Part shown: in pieces, positions 7,844 through 18,652 of the stretch | Layout of the letters: the number at the start of each line of letters is the position of its first letter | Position numbering within the stretch: position 1 is the first letter of the stretch | Assembly (NCBI RefSeq): GCF_030814215.1 | Contig: NZ_JAUSUT010000001.1 | Span: 868,001-932,000 of the forward strand | DNA: 64,000 bases | Origin: Amycolatopsis thermophila | Lineage (GTDB): Bacteria; Actinomycetota; Actinomycetes; Mycobacteriales; Pseudonocardiaceae | Reading direction: 5' to 3' | Made by a program: the position numbers and the translations under genes | Notes under the pieces: model-generated | The model's input: the letters and a program-made list of their open reading frames with translations, nothing else | The model's database searches: none | Told to the model about the DNA's origin: nothing

Positions 7844-9202
7844 ATGCGCGTGCTGATGCTGTCCTGGGAGTACCCGCCCGTCGTGGTCGGCGGGCTGGCC
7901 CGCCACGTGCACGCGCTCGCCCGGCACCTGGTGCAGGACGGCCACGAGGTCGTGGTGCTCTCCCGGCATCCCGCGGGCACCGACGCGCACACGCACCCCA
8001 CCACGGACCTCGTGGTCGAGGGCGTGCGCATCATCCGCGTCGCCGAGGATCCGATGCACGTGACGTTCGAGCGGGACCTCGTGGCGTGGACCCTGGCGAT
8101 GGGGCACGGCATGGTGCGCGCCGGCCTCGAGCTGGCGCGCACGTGGCAGCCCGACGTCGTCCACGCGCACGACTGGCTGGTGGCGCACCCGGCGATCAGC
8201 CTCGCGGGCACGCTGCGGCGCCCGCTGGTGGGGACGATCCACGCGACCGAGGCGGGACGGCACTCGGGGTGGTTGTCGCAGCCGCTGAACCAGCAGGTGC
8301 ACTCGGTGGAGTGGTGGCTGGCCAACCGGTCCGACGCCCTGATCACCTGCTCCCAGGCGATGCGCGCTGAGGTCGCGAAGTTGTTCGAGGTGTCGGCGGA
8401 CGACATCACCGTGATCCACAACGGCATCGAGGAACGGGGCTGGCAGGTCGCGGCCGAGGAGGTCGCCGAGGCCCGGCAGAAGTACGCGCCCGGCGGCGAG
8501 CCGTTGCTGTTGTTCTTCGGGCGCCTGGAGTGGGAGAAGGGCGTCCAGGACCTGGTGTCCGCGTTGCCGAAGATCCGCCGGGCGCACCGCGGGACGCGGC
8601 TGGTGGTCGCCGGGCGGGGGCGGCACCTGGACGAGCTGGTCAAGCAGGTCCGCCGGATGCGGATGCAGCACGCGGTGGAGTTCGCGGGGCACCTGCGGGA
8701 CCGGGAGTTGCGGGCGGTGCTGTCGGCGGCGGACGCCGTGGTGCTGCCGAGCCGGTACGAGCCGTTCGGGATCGTCGCCCTCGAGGCGGCCGCGGCGCGG
8801 GCGCCTCTGGTGGCGTCGACGGCCGGCGGTCTGGGCGAGGTCGTCGTCGACGGGGTCACCGGGCTGTCGTTCGCGCCCGGCGACGTGGCGGCGCTGACCT
8901 CGGCCGTGAACTCGGTTTTGCGGGACCGCGCGGCGGCCGAGGATCGTGCGCGGACCGCGCAGGCCCGCCTCGCCGACGACTTCGACTGGGCCCGCATCGC
9001 CGTGACCACCGCCGAGGTCTACCGCAGGGCCCGGGTGCGCGAGCACGGTGAACTGGGACGTCCCAAGATCCCGACGGGCAATGTGCTCAACCCCGAGCCA
9101 CCGCCCGTGGTGAGCGAGAAGAAACCCGCGGCCATGGGGTCCGCGGCGCGGAAGAGCACGTCCGGCAGAACCCGTGCCACGGCTCGGAAACCTGTCCGCT
9201 GA
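7844..9202 (+). CDS. GT4 alpha-1,4-glucosyltransferase (Rv3032-like glycogen/MGLP synthase)
   Basis: 452 aa. A GT-B fold retaining glycosyltransferase. The N-terminal domain starts MRVLMLSWEYPPVVVGGLAR (donor/acceptor loop), with DVVHAHDWLVAHPA near 105-118. The C-terminal nucleotide-sugar domain shows LLFFGRLEWEKGVQDLV (about 225), VAGRGRHLDEL, and LPSRYEPFGIVALEAAAARAP with the E-x7-E motif (about 305-320). It is related to GlgA/GlgM enzymes and to Rv3032, which elongates mycobacterial glucan and MGLP. An unusual 30-40 residue Lys/Arg/Ser/Thr-rich tail (KKPAAMGSAARKSTSGRT onward) extends past the fold and might contact acidic partners or membrane; this is a guess. Confidence 0.9.
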   Translation: MRVLMLSWEYPPVVVGGLARHVHALARHLVQDGHEVVVLSRHPAGTDAHTHPTTDLVVEGVRIIRVAEDPMHVTFERDLVAWTLAMGHGMVRAGLELARTWQPDVVHAHDWLVAHPAISLAGTLRRPLVGTIHATEAGRHSGWLSQPLNQQVHSVEWWLANRSDALITCSQAMRAEVAKLFEVSADDITVIHNGIEERGWQVAAEEVAEARQKYAPGGEPLLLFFGRLEWEKGVQDLVSALPKIRRAHRGTRLVVAGRGRHLDELVKQVRRMRMQHAVEFAGHLRDRELRAVLSAADAVVLPSRYEPFGIVALEAAAARAPLVASTAGGLGEVVVDGVTGLSFAPGDVAALTSAVNSVLRDRAAAEDRARTAQARLADDFDWARIAVTTAEVYRRARVREHGELGRPKIPTGNVLNPEPPPVVSEKKPAAMGSAARKSTSGRTRATARKPVR

Positions 9203-9207
9203 CGGTG

Positions 9208-9214
9208 TTTTTTT
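9208..9214. terminator. T-tract between convergent genes
   Basis: Seven consecutive T residues (9208-9214), rare in this DNA, follow the GT4 stop by 5 nt. Only a 3-bp hairpin (CCG/CGG) precedes them, so terminator function is weakly supported. Confidence 0.25.
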
Positions 9215-9253
9215 GCTGTTGAGCGGTTTTCGTGCGCCGCGGGCTGCGATCCG

Positions 9254-9748
9254 CTACCGCGTCAGGCGTTCGTAGACCACCCACGGTCCGTTCGCCAGGC
9301 CTGGCGGTTCCGCCACCTCCGCGAATCCGCTCGTGGTCACCAGCCGGCGGGACGCGTGGTTGTGCGGCCGGATCACCGCCCGCACCACGTGGACTTCGGG
9401 CGCGTCGACGGCACGCGCCACGAGGGCGTTCAGCGCGGCGCGCGCGTAGCCACGGCGACGCTGGGCCGGCTCGACTTCGTAGGTCACCTCGACCATGCCC
9501 CGCTCGTCCGGCGGCCCGTGGAAGCCGGCGCGGCCCACCACGCCGTCCGGCCCGGCGATCGCGCCGGCCAGCCAGGCCGCGACACCGGGATCGGCCCGCA
9601 CGCGGGCGCTTGCCCTGCGCCAGCCCGGCAGCCAGCGCGGGTTGACGAAGTAGGGCGTGAGCTCCACGGGCGACGCCCGGTTCGCCGCGAGCAGGTCACC
9701 CTCGGCGAGGGCGTGGAACGTGTCAGCTGGGAGCGCGACGAGACGCAC
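9254..9748 (-). CDS. GNAT family N-acetyltransferase
   Basis: 164 aa from GTG 9748, preceded by a purine-rich GTGAGGG stretch. The frame is open upstream but that DNA encodes the NTF2-like protein in another frame. A single GNAT domain is present: VGRAGFHGPPDERGMVEVTYEVEP (beta4-alpha3), QRRRGYARAALNALVARA (acetyl-CoA pyrophosphate loop, Q/R-x-x-G-x-A/G) and NHASRRLVTTSGFAEVAE (C-terminal motif B). The target is unknown; this resembles small-molecule or ribosomal-protein acetylases of the RimJ class. It lies 44 nt downstream of the NTF2-like gene on the same strand and may share its TetR-controlled promoter. Confidence 0.8.
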   Translation of the reverse strand: MRLVALPADTFHALAEGDLLAANRASPVELTPYFVNPRWLPGWRRASARVRADPGVAAWLAGAIAGPDGVVGRAGFHGPPDERGMVEVTYEVEPAQRRRGYARAALNALVARAVDAPEVHVVRAVIRPHNHASRRLVTTSGFAEVAEPPGLANGPWVVYERLTR

Positions 9749-9792
9749 GCCCTCACGCTGGCATCCGCTCCACGCCCTGTCGACCGAATTGT

Positions 9793-10251
9793 TCAGAACA
9801 CCGGCAGGGGCTGCCCGTACTCGGATTCCCGGCGGGGGCCGAAGATGCGGCGGTCGGACTCCGCGATCGGCGTGTCGTTGATGCTCGCCTCGCGGCGGCG
9901 CATCAGGCCGTTGTCGCTGAACTCCCACAGCTCGTTGCCGTAGCTCCGCCACCACTGGCCGTCGGCGTCGCGGCATTCGTACTGGAACCGCACGGCGATC
10001 CGGTTGCCGCGGAAGCCCCACAGCTCCTTGCGGAGGGCGTAGTCCAGCTCGCGGTCCCACTTCTGGCGCAGGAACTCGACGATCTGGTCGCGGCCGACGA
10101 CGTACCGGTCGCGGTTGCGCCAGATCGAGTCGGTTGTGTAGGCCAGCGCGACCTTCTCCGGGTCGCGGGTGTTCCACGCGTCCTCGGCGGCTTGGACCTT
10201 CTGCGCGGCCGTGGTCTCGTCGAACGGCGGGAACGGCGGGCGATCGGACAT
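9793..10251 (-). CDS. NTF2-like (DUF1348) protein
   Basis: 152 aa from ATG 10249-10251, starting [10 protein letters not shown], with a GAAGGGAG ribosome site 8 nt before. The body is an SnoaL/NTF2-type alpha+beta cone: [39 protein letters not shown], and [20 protein letters not shown], the last being characteristic of the DUF1348 family of stand-alone NTF2 proteins. Such proteins are usually small hydrolases or isomerases, or bind small ligands; no activity is assigned here. It is divergent from a TetR gene, with two identical inverted operators in the 85-bp spacer, so it is very likely that repressor's target, with the GNAT gene downstream. Confidence 0.85.
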   Translation of the reverse strand: MSDRPPFPPFDETTAAQKVQAAEDAWNTRDPEKVALAYTTDSIWRNRDRYVVGRDQIVEFLRQKWDRELDYALRKELWGFRGNRIAVRFQYECRDADGQWWRSYGNELWEFSDNGLMRRREASINDTPIAESDRRIFGPRRESEYGQPLPVF

Positions 10252-10266
10252 GACGGGCTCCCTTCG

Positions 10267-10282
10267 GAGAACGTGCGTTCTC
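10267..10282. promoter_or_regulatory. TetR operator 1
   Basis: GAGAACGTGCGTTCTC is a palindrome with perfect 7-bp arms. It is the reverse complement of operator 2, 35 bp away centre to centre. It lies between the NTF2-like start and its -10 box (TACTCT, 10300-10295 minus strand), so binding would block that transcript. Confidence 0.75.
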
Positions 10283-10293
10283 CCTTCGTGCGC

Positions 10294-10300
10294 TAGAGTA
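10294..10300. promoter_or_regulatory. Overlapping divergent -10 boxes
   Basis: TAGAGT (10294-10299, plus strand) points to the TetR gene; TACTCT (10300-10295, minus strand) points to the NTF2-like gene. The two TANNNT boxes overlap by 5 bp and sit between the two operators, so one repressor can close both promoters. Confidence 0.55.
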
Positions 10301-10301
10301 G

Positions 10302-10317
10302 GAGAACGCACGTTCTC
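10302..10317. promoter_or_regulatory. TetR operator 2
   Basis: GAGAACGCACGTTCTC, 7-bp arms, the inverted copy of operator 1. It covers the predicted transcription start of the TetR gene, which implies autorepression. Confidence 0.75.
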
Positions 10318-10336
10318 GACGCAAGGGTCAGGTGTG

Positions 10337-10882
10337 ATGGACCACGACGAAGCCCGGGTGAAGCTGCTCGACGCCGCCGAGGAGTTGTTCTACGCGCGTG
10401 GTATCCAGGCGGTGGGCATGGACGCCATCCGGTCCGGGTCGGGCGTTTCGCTGAAGCGGCTGTACCAGTACTTCCCGGCGAAGGGCGACCTGGTCGAGGC
10501 GTACCTCCGTCGTCGGGACGAGCGGTGGCGGAGGTCGCTCGTGGACTACGTCGAGGCCCACTCCCCCGGCGACCGGGTGCCGGCGGTGTTCGACTGGCTG
10601 CGAGGGTGGTTCAGCGAGGACGATTTTCGGGGGTGCGCGTTCATCAACTCGTTCGGCGAACTCGGCGAGGGGGCGCCGGGGGTCGCGCGGGTGGCGCGGG
10701 AGCACAAGGACTCGGTGCGGGGCCACCTGCGGGCCTGGGCCGGATCGGAGTCGCTCGGCGACCAGATCTTCGCGCTCGTAGAAGGCGCGACGGTGATCGC
10801 GGGAATCACCGGAGACCCCACCGCGGCCGACACAGCCAAGGCGGCGGCGCAAACCTTGTTGCGAGCCGCTTCGGCGGGTTGA
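10337..10882 (+). CDS. TetR/AcrR family transcriptional repressor
   Basis: 181 aa from ATG 10337 with AAGGG 10 nt upstream. The N-terminal helix-turn-helix is clear: [20 protein letters not shown], then [23 protein letters not shown] (recognition helix around residues 32-50). The C-terminal helical ligand domain ([35 protein letters not shown]) resembles the subgroup that controls small divergent oxidoreductase or NTF2 genes. The two 16-bp palindromes in the 85-bp divergent spacer are its probable operators. The last codons (AASAG-stop) are repeated twice downstream in the intergenic DNA. Confidence 0.9.
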   Translation: MDHDEARVKLLDAAEELFYARGIQAVGMDAIRSGSGVSLKRLYQYFPAKGDLVEAYLRRRDERWRRSLVDYVEAHSPGDRVPAVFDWLRGWFSEDDFRGCAFINSFGELGEGAPGVARVAREHKDSVRGHLRAWAGSESLGDQIFALVEGATVIAGITGDPTAADTAKAAAQTLLRAASAG

Positions 10883-10990
10883 GCCGCTTGGACCGCCGAG
10901 GTGCGGCTTCGGCCGGTTGAGCGCTTGAACCGACGAGGTGCCGCATCGGCCGGCTGAGCGCTTGAACCGACGAGGTTCCGCATCATCGAT
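10877..10990. repeat. Tandem repeat, three 37-38 bp units copying the 3' end of the TetR gene
   Basis: Units begin at 10877, 10915 and 10952 with GGTTGAGC or GGCTGAGC. Each preceding boundary carries a copy of the TetR terminal codons: the gene ends GCT-TCG-GCG-GGT-TGA (10868-10882), and the copies ending at 10920 and 10957 read GCT-TCG-GCC-GGT-TGA and GCC-GCA-TCG-GCC-GGC-TGA, which are synonymous (ASAG-stop, AASAG-stop). The third unit decays after 10980. Non-coding; opens the 1.5-kb repeat region. Confidence 0.75.
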
Positions 10991-11740
10991 CCCGCGGCAC
11001 GCCCTCGGTAGCCGGTGAAGTTCCCCGCGGAGAGGAGCGCGGTCCGCCACAAGCGCTGCGGGACAACTGGACGAGCGAGGCGAGCCGCAAGGCCGACGTT
11101 GGATAAGCGAGACAGCCCGCAAGGCCGACGCCTTCGCAGCTGGGGGCAACCAGCGCATCGGTCGTGGCGGCGCTGGGGAAGCGCGCCGTTGTTGAAGCAT
11201 GCCCGGGTGGTGAAACCTGACCCGCTGCTGAAACCTGCCCCTTGCTGAAGGGGGCCCCTTGCTGAAACCTGACCCGTTGCTGAAGCGTGCCCGGGTGCTG
11301 ACGCGTGCAGCTCTTCCACGCCGCCGCCGCTGCTTCAGCACCGGGTGCGCCGGCGACCGCGGTGCCAGCACGAGCGGCACGCTGGCTATCGCAGCGCCAT
11401 ATCGCCACCAGCCGCGCATGGGCCGTGGAGCAGCTCCACCACCAACGCCGCGGCTTCGGCGGTAGCCCCACTGCAGGCGGCCGAGGGCTGGCGCGAGCGC
11501 CGCACCACCAGCAGCGCGCGGCCCACGGAGCGAGCGGCGCGGCTACCGGTGGCGCGAGTGCCGTCGGGCCGCTTGCGGCGCGAGTGGTTGTCGAACCGTT
11601 GGCCCCACTTGCGGCCGTCGGACAGCAAGTGGCGTGGTTGGTCGTCGACGCGCAGGCGGCTCGCAACCGAGCGCCGCCACCACCGGCGACGCGTGGCCAT
11701 CGGAGCGCCGCCAGCTCAGCCGACTGGGGCGCTGGGCACC
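10991..11740. other. Gene-free, repeat-rich DNA
   Basis: No gene is supported here although frames are open on both strands, because the sequence is GC-rich and repetitive. Visible structure: a duplicated segment ending GCCGCAAGGCCGACG or CCCGCAAGGCCGACG (about 11075-11100 and 11107-11131), and between about 11190 and 11310 some seven degenerate 17-18 bp units built on TGCTGAAACCTGACCCG. From 11310 to 11740 I see low-complexity GCC/GCG/CAC-rich DNA without a clear period. Confidence 0.6.
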
Positions 11741-12425
11741 ACAGCCGGCCGGGCTCGCAGGGCAAGGGCAGCACCCCGGGTGGGCGCGGCGGGCTGGGGC
11801 AGCATCACGGCCGGTGAGATGGGGCAGCACCACTGGCAGCTGTCAGAGCGACGCCGGCTCAGCCGGCTGAGCCCGAGGGGTAGGTCAGCACCTCGTCCAC
11901 GCGCGGGAGGCTCGGGCAGCACCGCGGCCGGGGTGCGGAGAGCTACGACAGCACCACCGCGGGCTCGCAGGGCAAGGGCAGCACCCCGGTCGGGCGCGGA
12001 GGCTGGGCAGCACCACTGGCGACTGTCGGAGCGGCGCCGGCTCACCCGGCTGAGGCGCCGAGCGCTACAGCCGGCCGAGCCCGCGGGATAGGGCAGCACC
12101 TCGCCCAGACGCGGGAGGTTAAGGCAGCACCTCGGCCGGACGCGGGAGGTTAAGGCAGCACCTCGGCCGGACGCGGGAGGTTAAGGCAGCACCTCGGCCG
12201 GGGTGCGGCGAGCAACGGCAGCATCCCGACCGTGTGCGGAGGCTCGGCAGCACCCCGGCCGGGCGCAGGCGAGCTACGACAGCACCCCGGCCGAGTGCGG
12301 CGAGCAACGGCAGCACCCCAGCCGGGCGTGGGCGAGCAACGACAGCACCCCGGCCGGCGCGGCGAGCTCCGGCAGCACCGCGGCCGGGTGGGGGGAGCCT
12401 AGGGCAGCACCTCGGGTGGGGTCAG
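11741..12425. repeat. Degenerate about 31-bp tandem array running into the protease gene
   Basis: About twenty units start with GGCAGCACC or GACAGCACC followed by C/TCGGCCGG. Four consecutive starts at 12092, 12123, 12154 and 12185 give an exact 31-bp period, with two units identical; others vary from 25 to 32 bp and two carry insertions. Read on the minus strand, each unit contains GAGGTGCTGCC, usually followed by TAA or TAG, which is the final EVLP-stop of the protease gene. The last unit is the protease 3' end itself (12399-12416). The 31-bp period argues against translation. Confidence 0.8.
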
Positions 12426-13187
12426 CTGTGCTTGCAGCTCGTCGTGGTAGGAGCCGACTCGGGCGTAGACTCCGGGCTTTCCTGGTTCGGCACAGCCCTC
12501 GCCCCAGGAGACGACCCCAATGAGTCGCCCGTCGGCTACCAGGGGGCCTCCCGAGTCGCCTTGGCAGGTGTCCACCCCGCCTTGCGGGAAGCCGGCACAG
12601 ACCATCGCGTCGGGGGTGTATTGCGGGTACGCCTTCTTGCAGTAGTCGTCGCTCGTGATCGGGACCTTCGCCTTCAGCAGGGTGTCCGACGAGTCGCCCG
12701 ACGGAGCCGTGTTGCCCCAGCCCAGGATCGTCGCCTCGGTGCCGGCCTGGTAACCCACGTCGTCCTTCGTGGCCAGCGCCAGCGGCTGCCCGGACACCGG
12801 CCGCGTCAGCGTCAGCATCGCCACGTCGTAGCCCTCCGTGGCGTCTTTGAACTTCGGGTGCACCCAAACGTGGGACACAGTGGACACCGTGCCGTCACGG
12901 CCGCTCAGCTCCGTCCGTCCACTCACGACGCGCAGCCCGGGCGGGCTCTCCCCCTGCGCGCAGTGCGCCGCGGTCAGCACCTTGTCCGGCGCGACCAGCG
13001 TTCCACCGCAGAACTGCAGCCCGGTGGCATCGGTGAGCGCCACGGTGAACGGGTACTCCGCGATGTTCGCGGGCGTGCCGCCGACGATGCCCGGCTCGGC
13101 CTGTGCGGCGGGCGCGCAGACACACGCGGCGACCACACCGGCGAAAACCGCGATCGATCGGGTGAAACGGCGCACAGCAGGGATCAT
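12399..13187 (-). CDS. Secreted trypsin-like serine protease (S1 family)
   Basis: 262 aa from ATG 13187, chosen over an upstream in-frame ATG because AAGGAG lies about 8 nt before it. A signal peptide (MIPAVRRFTR then a hydrophobic core, cleavage near AAQA-EP, about residue 30) precedes a short propeptide and the mature IVGG start (34-37). Catalytic triad: His75 in LTAAHC, Asp121 in YDVAML, Ser212 in GDSGGP. Asp206, six residues before the serine, predicts cleavage after Arg/Lys. Cysteines pair as in trypsin. The C-terminal PEVLP-stop is encoded by the last unit of the neighbouring tandem repeat. Monocistronic; upstream DNA holds the aceB terminators. Confidence 0.93.
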   Translation of the reverse strand: MIPAVRRFTRSIAVFAGVVAACVCAPAAQAEPGIVGGTPANIAEYPFTVALTDATGLQFCGGTLVAPDKVLTAAHCAQGESPPGLRVVSGRTELSGRDGTVSTVSHVWVHPKFKDATEGYDVAMLTLTRPVSGQPLALATKDDVGYQAGTEATILGWGNTAPSGDSSDTLLKAKVPITSDDYCKKAYPQYTPDAMVCAGFPQGGVDTCQGDSGGPLVADGRLIGVVSWGEGCAEPGKPGVYARVGSYHDELQAQLTPPEVLP

Positions 13188-13292
13188 GACCAGCTCCTTC
13201 GGCATCCCTGGATCAACGTTGCTGCACTCCAGGATTGCGCGGGGAGCCGGTTCTACACATCGACCGAAAGGAAGAAATTTCCCGGGAACAAG

Positions 13293-13329
13293 TCGGGCCC
13301 GGTAGGCGGAGCATACCTACCGGGCCCGA
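13293..13329. terminator. Hairpin terminator between aceB and the protease gene
   Basis: TCGGGCCCGGTAGG (13293-13306) and CCTACCGGGCCCGA (13316-13329) form a perfect 14-bp stem with a 9-nt loop. It is the second of two hairpins downstream of aceB. Confidence 0.75.
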
Positions 13330-13362
13330 GTGTCCGCGCTGTCCGGCCACAGCCAGCGCGAG

Positions 13363-13394
13363 CCGGTTTTCCCCGTCAGGAGAGGGAAAACCGG
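13363..13394. terminator. Hairpin terminator directly after aceB
   Basis: CCGGTTTTCCC (13363-13373) and GGGAAAACCGG (13384-13394) form an 11-bp stem with a 10-nt loop, 8 nt past the aceB stop. Confidence 0.75.
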
Positions 13395-13402
13395 AGTCCG
13401 AA

Positions 13403-15010
<1,608 letters not shown>

Positions 15011-15045
15011 GGCGAGCCTTCCTGGAGGGGCCGCGGGGGCGGCCG

Positions 15046-15061
15046 GGGCGCGAGCGCGCCC
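15046..15061. other. Short hairpin between aceA and aceB
   Basis: GGGCGC and GCGCCC (6-bp arms, GAGC loop) in the 70-nt spacer. It could reduce read-through or stabilise the upstream message; no stronger statement is possible. Confidence 0.3.
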
Positions 15062-15080
15062 TGGCCGCTCGCGGCTCTTT

Positions 15081-16367
<1,287 letters not shown>

Positions 16368-16382
16368 GGGTCTTTCTCCACC

Positions 16383-16531
16383 TTTGCGAACGTTGCGATG
16401 ACTCGCTTGCTTGTCTCGACCATGACATGCGCTGCGCAAATGCCGCCAGCGCTCCAATTTGCCAATTTCTGTAAATTTTCCCGTAGGATGTTGTGAAGGT
16501 TGCGAAACGACGTTTCGCAGCCGCCGCAAAG
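16383..16531. promoter_or_regulatory. RamB-like operator cluster between aceA and ramB
   Basis: Six TTTGC-type elements: TTTGCGAA (16383-16390), GCGCAAAT (16434-16441), TTTGCCAA (16458-16465), the near-perfect palindrome TGCGAAACGACGTTTCGCA (16501-16519, 8-bp arms, 3-nt spacer) and CGCAAA (16525-16530). RamB of C. glutamicum and M. tuberculosis recognises sites with a TTTGC(A/G)AA core. A plus-strand promoter for ramB may be TTGCCA (16459-16464) with TAGGAT (16484-16489), spacing 19. The palindrome would then lie just downstream of the ramB start, favouring autorepression. Confidence 0.55.
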
Positions 16532-16594
16532 ATCGGGGACTGAATCGGTCACGTGATCGGTCCGGTCTGAAAAACTTGTCGAGGAAGGCCTGCC

Positions 16595-18019
16595 GTGGAG
16601 AAGACTTTCGCCGGCGCGAAGCTGCGCCACCTTCGCGAGAGCCGGGCGATGAGCCAGGCGGACCTGGCCAGGTTGCTGGAGATCAGCCCCAGCTACCTCA
16701 ACCAGATCGAGCACAACTCGCGCCCCTTGACCGTTCCAGTGCTCCTCCGCATCACCGAGGCGTTCGGCGTGGACACCGAGTTCTTCGCCAACAACGACAC
16801 CAGCCGCCTGGTCGCGGACGTGCGGGAAGCACTGCTCGACGAGTCGATCGGCATCGAGGCGACCACCAGCGAGCTCAACGACCTGGCCACGAACCTCCCG
16901 ACGATCGCGCAGGCCCTGGTCCGGCTGCACCGCAGCTACCGGGCCGCGGTGGAGAGCACGGCCGCGCTGGTCACCGAGAACGGCATGGGCCCGCACGGCA
17001 GCGCCGCCGCTCCCCTGCCGCACGAGGAGGTCCGCGACTTCTTCTACGAGCGCGAGAACTACGTCGCCGAACTGGACGAACGCGCCGAGCGGATGGCCGA
17101 GGACATCGGGCTGCGCCGGGGCGGCGTTCACAACGCTTTGCAGGAACGCCTCGCCGACCACTACGGCGTGCAGGTGACCAGCGAAGGCCTCGACGAGGCG
17201 GCCGGTCAGCAGCACCGCTACCTGCCGGAGGCCAAGGTCCTGCGGCTCGCCCCGAGTCTGCGCGTCGGCCAGCGCGCGTTCCGGATGGCTTCGCAGATCG
17301 CGCTGCTGGAGTACGACGACCTGATCACCGAGCTGGCCGATTCGTGGGCGTTCTCGGGCCCGGCGGCCCGGTCGCTGGCCAGGGTCGGGCTGGCCAACTA
17401 CTTCGCGGGCGCGCTGATCCTGCCGTACGGGGCGTTCCTGTCCACCGCGGAGAACTTCCGCTACGACATCGAGCGGCTGTGCGACCACTTCGGCGTCGGA
17501 TTCGAGACGGTCTGCCACCGGCTGTCGACGCTGCAGCGGCCCAAGCGGCGCGGCGTGCCGTTCTCGTTCGTGCGGGTCGACCGGGCCGGCAACATGTCGA
17601 AGCGCCAGTCGGCGGCCGGGTTCCACTTCTCGCGCGTCGGCGGGTCGTGCCCGCTGTGGAACGTCTACGAGGCGTTCAGCTCGCCGGGTAAGATCCTCAC
17701 CCAGATCGCGACGCTGCCGGACGGCAAGAGCTACTTCTGGATCTCGCGGACGGTGTCGCGCAACATCGGTGGCTACGGCAGCCCGGGCAAGATGTTCAGC
17801 GTCGGACTGGGCTGCGAACTCCGGCACGCGGGGCGGCTCATCTACTCGACCGGGCTGGACCTCGACGCGAGGGCCGCGGCGACGCCGATCGGCATGGGCT
17901 GCAAAGTGTGCGAACGGCCGGCCTGCCCGCAGCGGGCGTTCCCGACGATCGGCAAGCAGCTGACGGTCGACGAGAACACCAGCACCTTCGTCCCGTACCC
18001 GGCGGTGCCGAAGGGATAG
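16595..18019 (+). CDS. ramB: RamB-type short-chain acyl regulator (XRE HTH, DUF2083)
   Basis: 474 aa from GTG 16595 with a GAGGAAGG ribosome site. Domains: an XRE helix-turn-helix at about residues 8-62 ([35 protein letters not shown]); a central ImmA/IrrE-like helical domain around 220-310 ([29 protein letters not shown]) that lacks the HExxH zinc-protease motif; and a C-terminal DUF2083 region with [15 protein letters not shown]. This is the layout of RamB, which controls acetate genes including aceA and itself. Its divergent position next to aceA supports the same role. Whether it represses or activates here cannot be read from sequence. Confidence 0.9.
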   Translation: MEKTFAGAKLRHLRESRAMSQADLARLLEISPSYLNQIEHNSRPLTVPVLLRITEAFGVDTEFFANNDTSRLVADVREALLDESIGIEATTSELNDLATNLPTIAQALVRLHRSYRAAVESTAALVTENGMGPHGSAAAPLPHEEVRDFFYERENYVAELDERAERMAEDIGLRRGGVHNALQERLADHYGVQVTSEGLDEAAGQQHRYLPEAKVLRLAPSLRVGQRAFRMASQIALLEYDDLITELADSWAFSGPAARSLARVGLANYFAGALILPYGAFLSTAENFRYDIERLCDHFGVGFETVCHRLSTLQRPKRRGVPFSFVRVDRAGNMSKRQSAAGFHFSRVGGSCPLWNVYEAFSSPGKILTQIATLPDGKSYFWISRTVSRNIGGYGSPGKMFSVGLGCELRHAGRLIYSTGLDLDARAAATPIGMGCKVCERPACPQRAFPTIGKQLTVDENTSTFVPYPAVPKG

Positions 18020-18022
18020 CGT
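18017..18022 (+). promoter_or_regulatory. -10 box inside the ramB 3' end, leaderless spacing for the next gene
   Basis: TAGCGT (18017-18022) overlaps the ramB stop and lies 6 nt before GTG 18029, so the reductase gene may have its own leaderless transcript. Confidence 0.4.
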
Positions 18023-18028
18023 GGCGGG

Positions 18029-18544
18029 GTGCAGATCTTCGCGGTGAACGGCAGCATGCGCGCCGGTTCGACCAACGGCGCGCTGCTGGCGACCGCGCGG
18101 GCGGTCGCGCCGGGTGTCGAGGTGTACGAGGGGCTCGGCTCGCTCCCGCACTTCAACCCCGACGAGGACCGGGAGCCGCTGCCCGCGGCGGTCGCCGACC
18201 TGCGCCGGCGGCTCGCGGACGCCGGCGCCGTGCTGTTCTGCACGCCGGAGTACGCGGGCGCGCTGCCTGGGTCGTTCAAGAACCTGCTCGACTGGTCGGT
18301 CGGCTCGGGCGCGATGGACGGCAAGCCGGTGGGGTGGGTCAACGTGTCGTCCTCGATCACGGGCGCGGCCGGGGCGCACGCCTCGCTGCGCACCGTGCTG
18401 GGGTACCTGGGCACGCGGATCGTCGAGGAGGCGTGCGTGCACGTGCCGGTGACGCGGCACGAGGTGGGTGCGGACGGGCTGATCCACGACGAGGCGATCC
18501 GCGCCCGGGTGGCCGCGGCGCTGGCCGCGCTGACCTCGCACTGA
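18029..18544 (+). CDS. NADPH-dependent FMN reductase (flavodoxin-fold oxidoreductase)
   Basis: 171 aa. A flavodoxin-like NAD(P)H-FMN reductase of the ChrR/YieF/azoreductase family. The FMN phosphate loop is FAVNGSMRAGSTNGALL (residues 3-19; usual form GS-x-R-x-x-S-x-N). CTPEYAGALPGSFKNLLDW at about 72-90 is the isoalloxazine-binding loop, with the PEY(N/A)-x-x-x-P-x-x-x-KN family signature. WVNVSSS completes the site. It lies 9 nt after ramB and ends in a hairpin. Substrate is probably quinones, chromate or azo compounds, but family members vary. Confidence 0.88.
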   Translation: MQIFAVNGSMRAGSTNGALLATARAVAPGVEVYEGLGSLPHFNPDEDREPLPAAVADLRRRLADAGAVLFCTPEYAGALPGSFKNLLDWSVGSGAMDGKPVGWVNVSSSITGAAGAHASLRTVLGYLGTRIVEEACVHVPVTRHEVGADGLIHDEAIRARVAAALAALTSH

Positions 18545-18576
18545 CACGGCCGGGAAAAATTTCCGGCCCACCGTGT
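18544..18576. terminator. Hairpin terminator after the FMN reductase gene
   Basis: ACACGG (18544-18549) pairs with CCGTGT (18571-18576), and inside it GGCCGG (18548-18553) pairs with CCGGCC (18563-18568) with an A/T-rich top. The right arm overlaps the TGTCGA element of the next promoter. Confidence 0.6.
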
Positions 18577-18600
18577 CGAGATCGCGCGATCGGCTCCGTC
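18574..18600 (+). promoter_or_regulatory. Candidate ECF42 sigma-factor promoter
   Basis: TGTCGA at 18574-18579 and CGTC at 18597-18600, spacer 17 nt. As I recall from the ECF42 literature, these sigma factors recognise TGTCGA at -35 and CGA/TC at -10, typically upstream of DGPF-protein genes. The motif sits 50-80 nt before the DGPF gene that precedes an ECF42-like sigma gene, so autoregulation is likely. Confidence 0.6.
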
Positions 18601-18652
18601 CCCGGGGTGAATGCGGCCACAATGGGTCGCACCCGCGTCGAGGGAGAACACG

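Noticed and set aside
10991-12398. Long open frames on both strands
   Set aside because: They overlap in several frames at once and translate to repetitive Arg/Ala/Pro sequences that follow the 31-bp period, which is not a multiple of 3.
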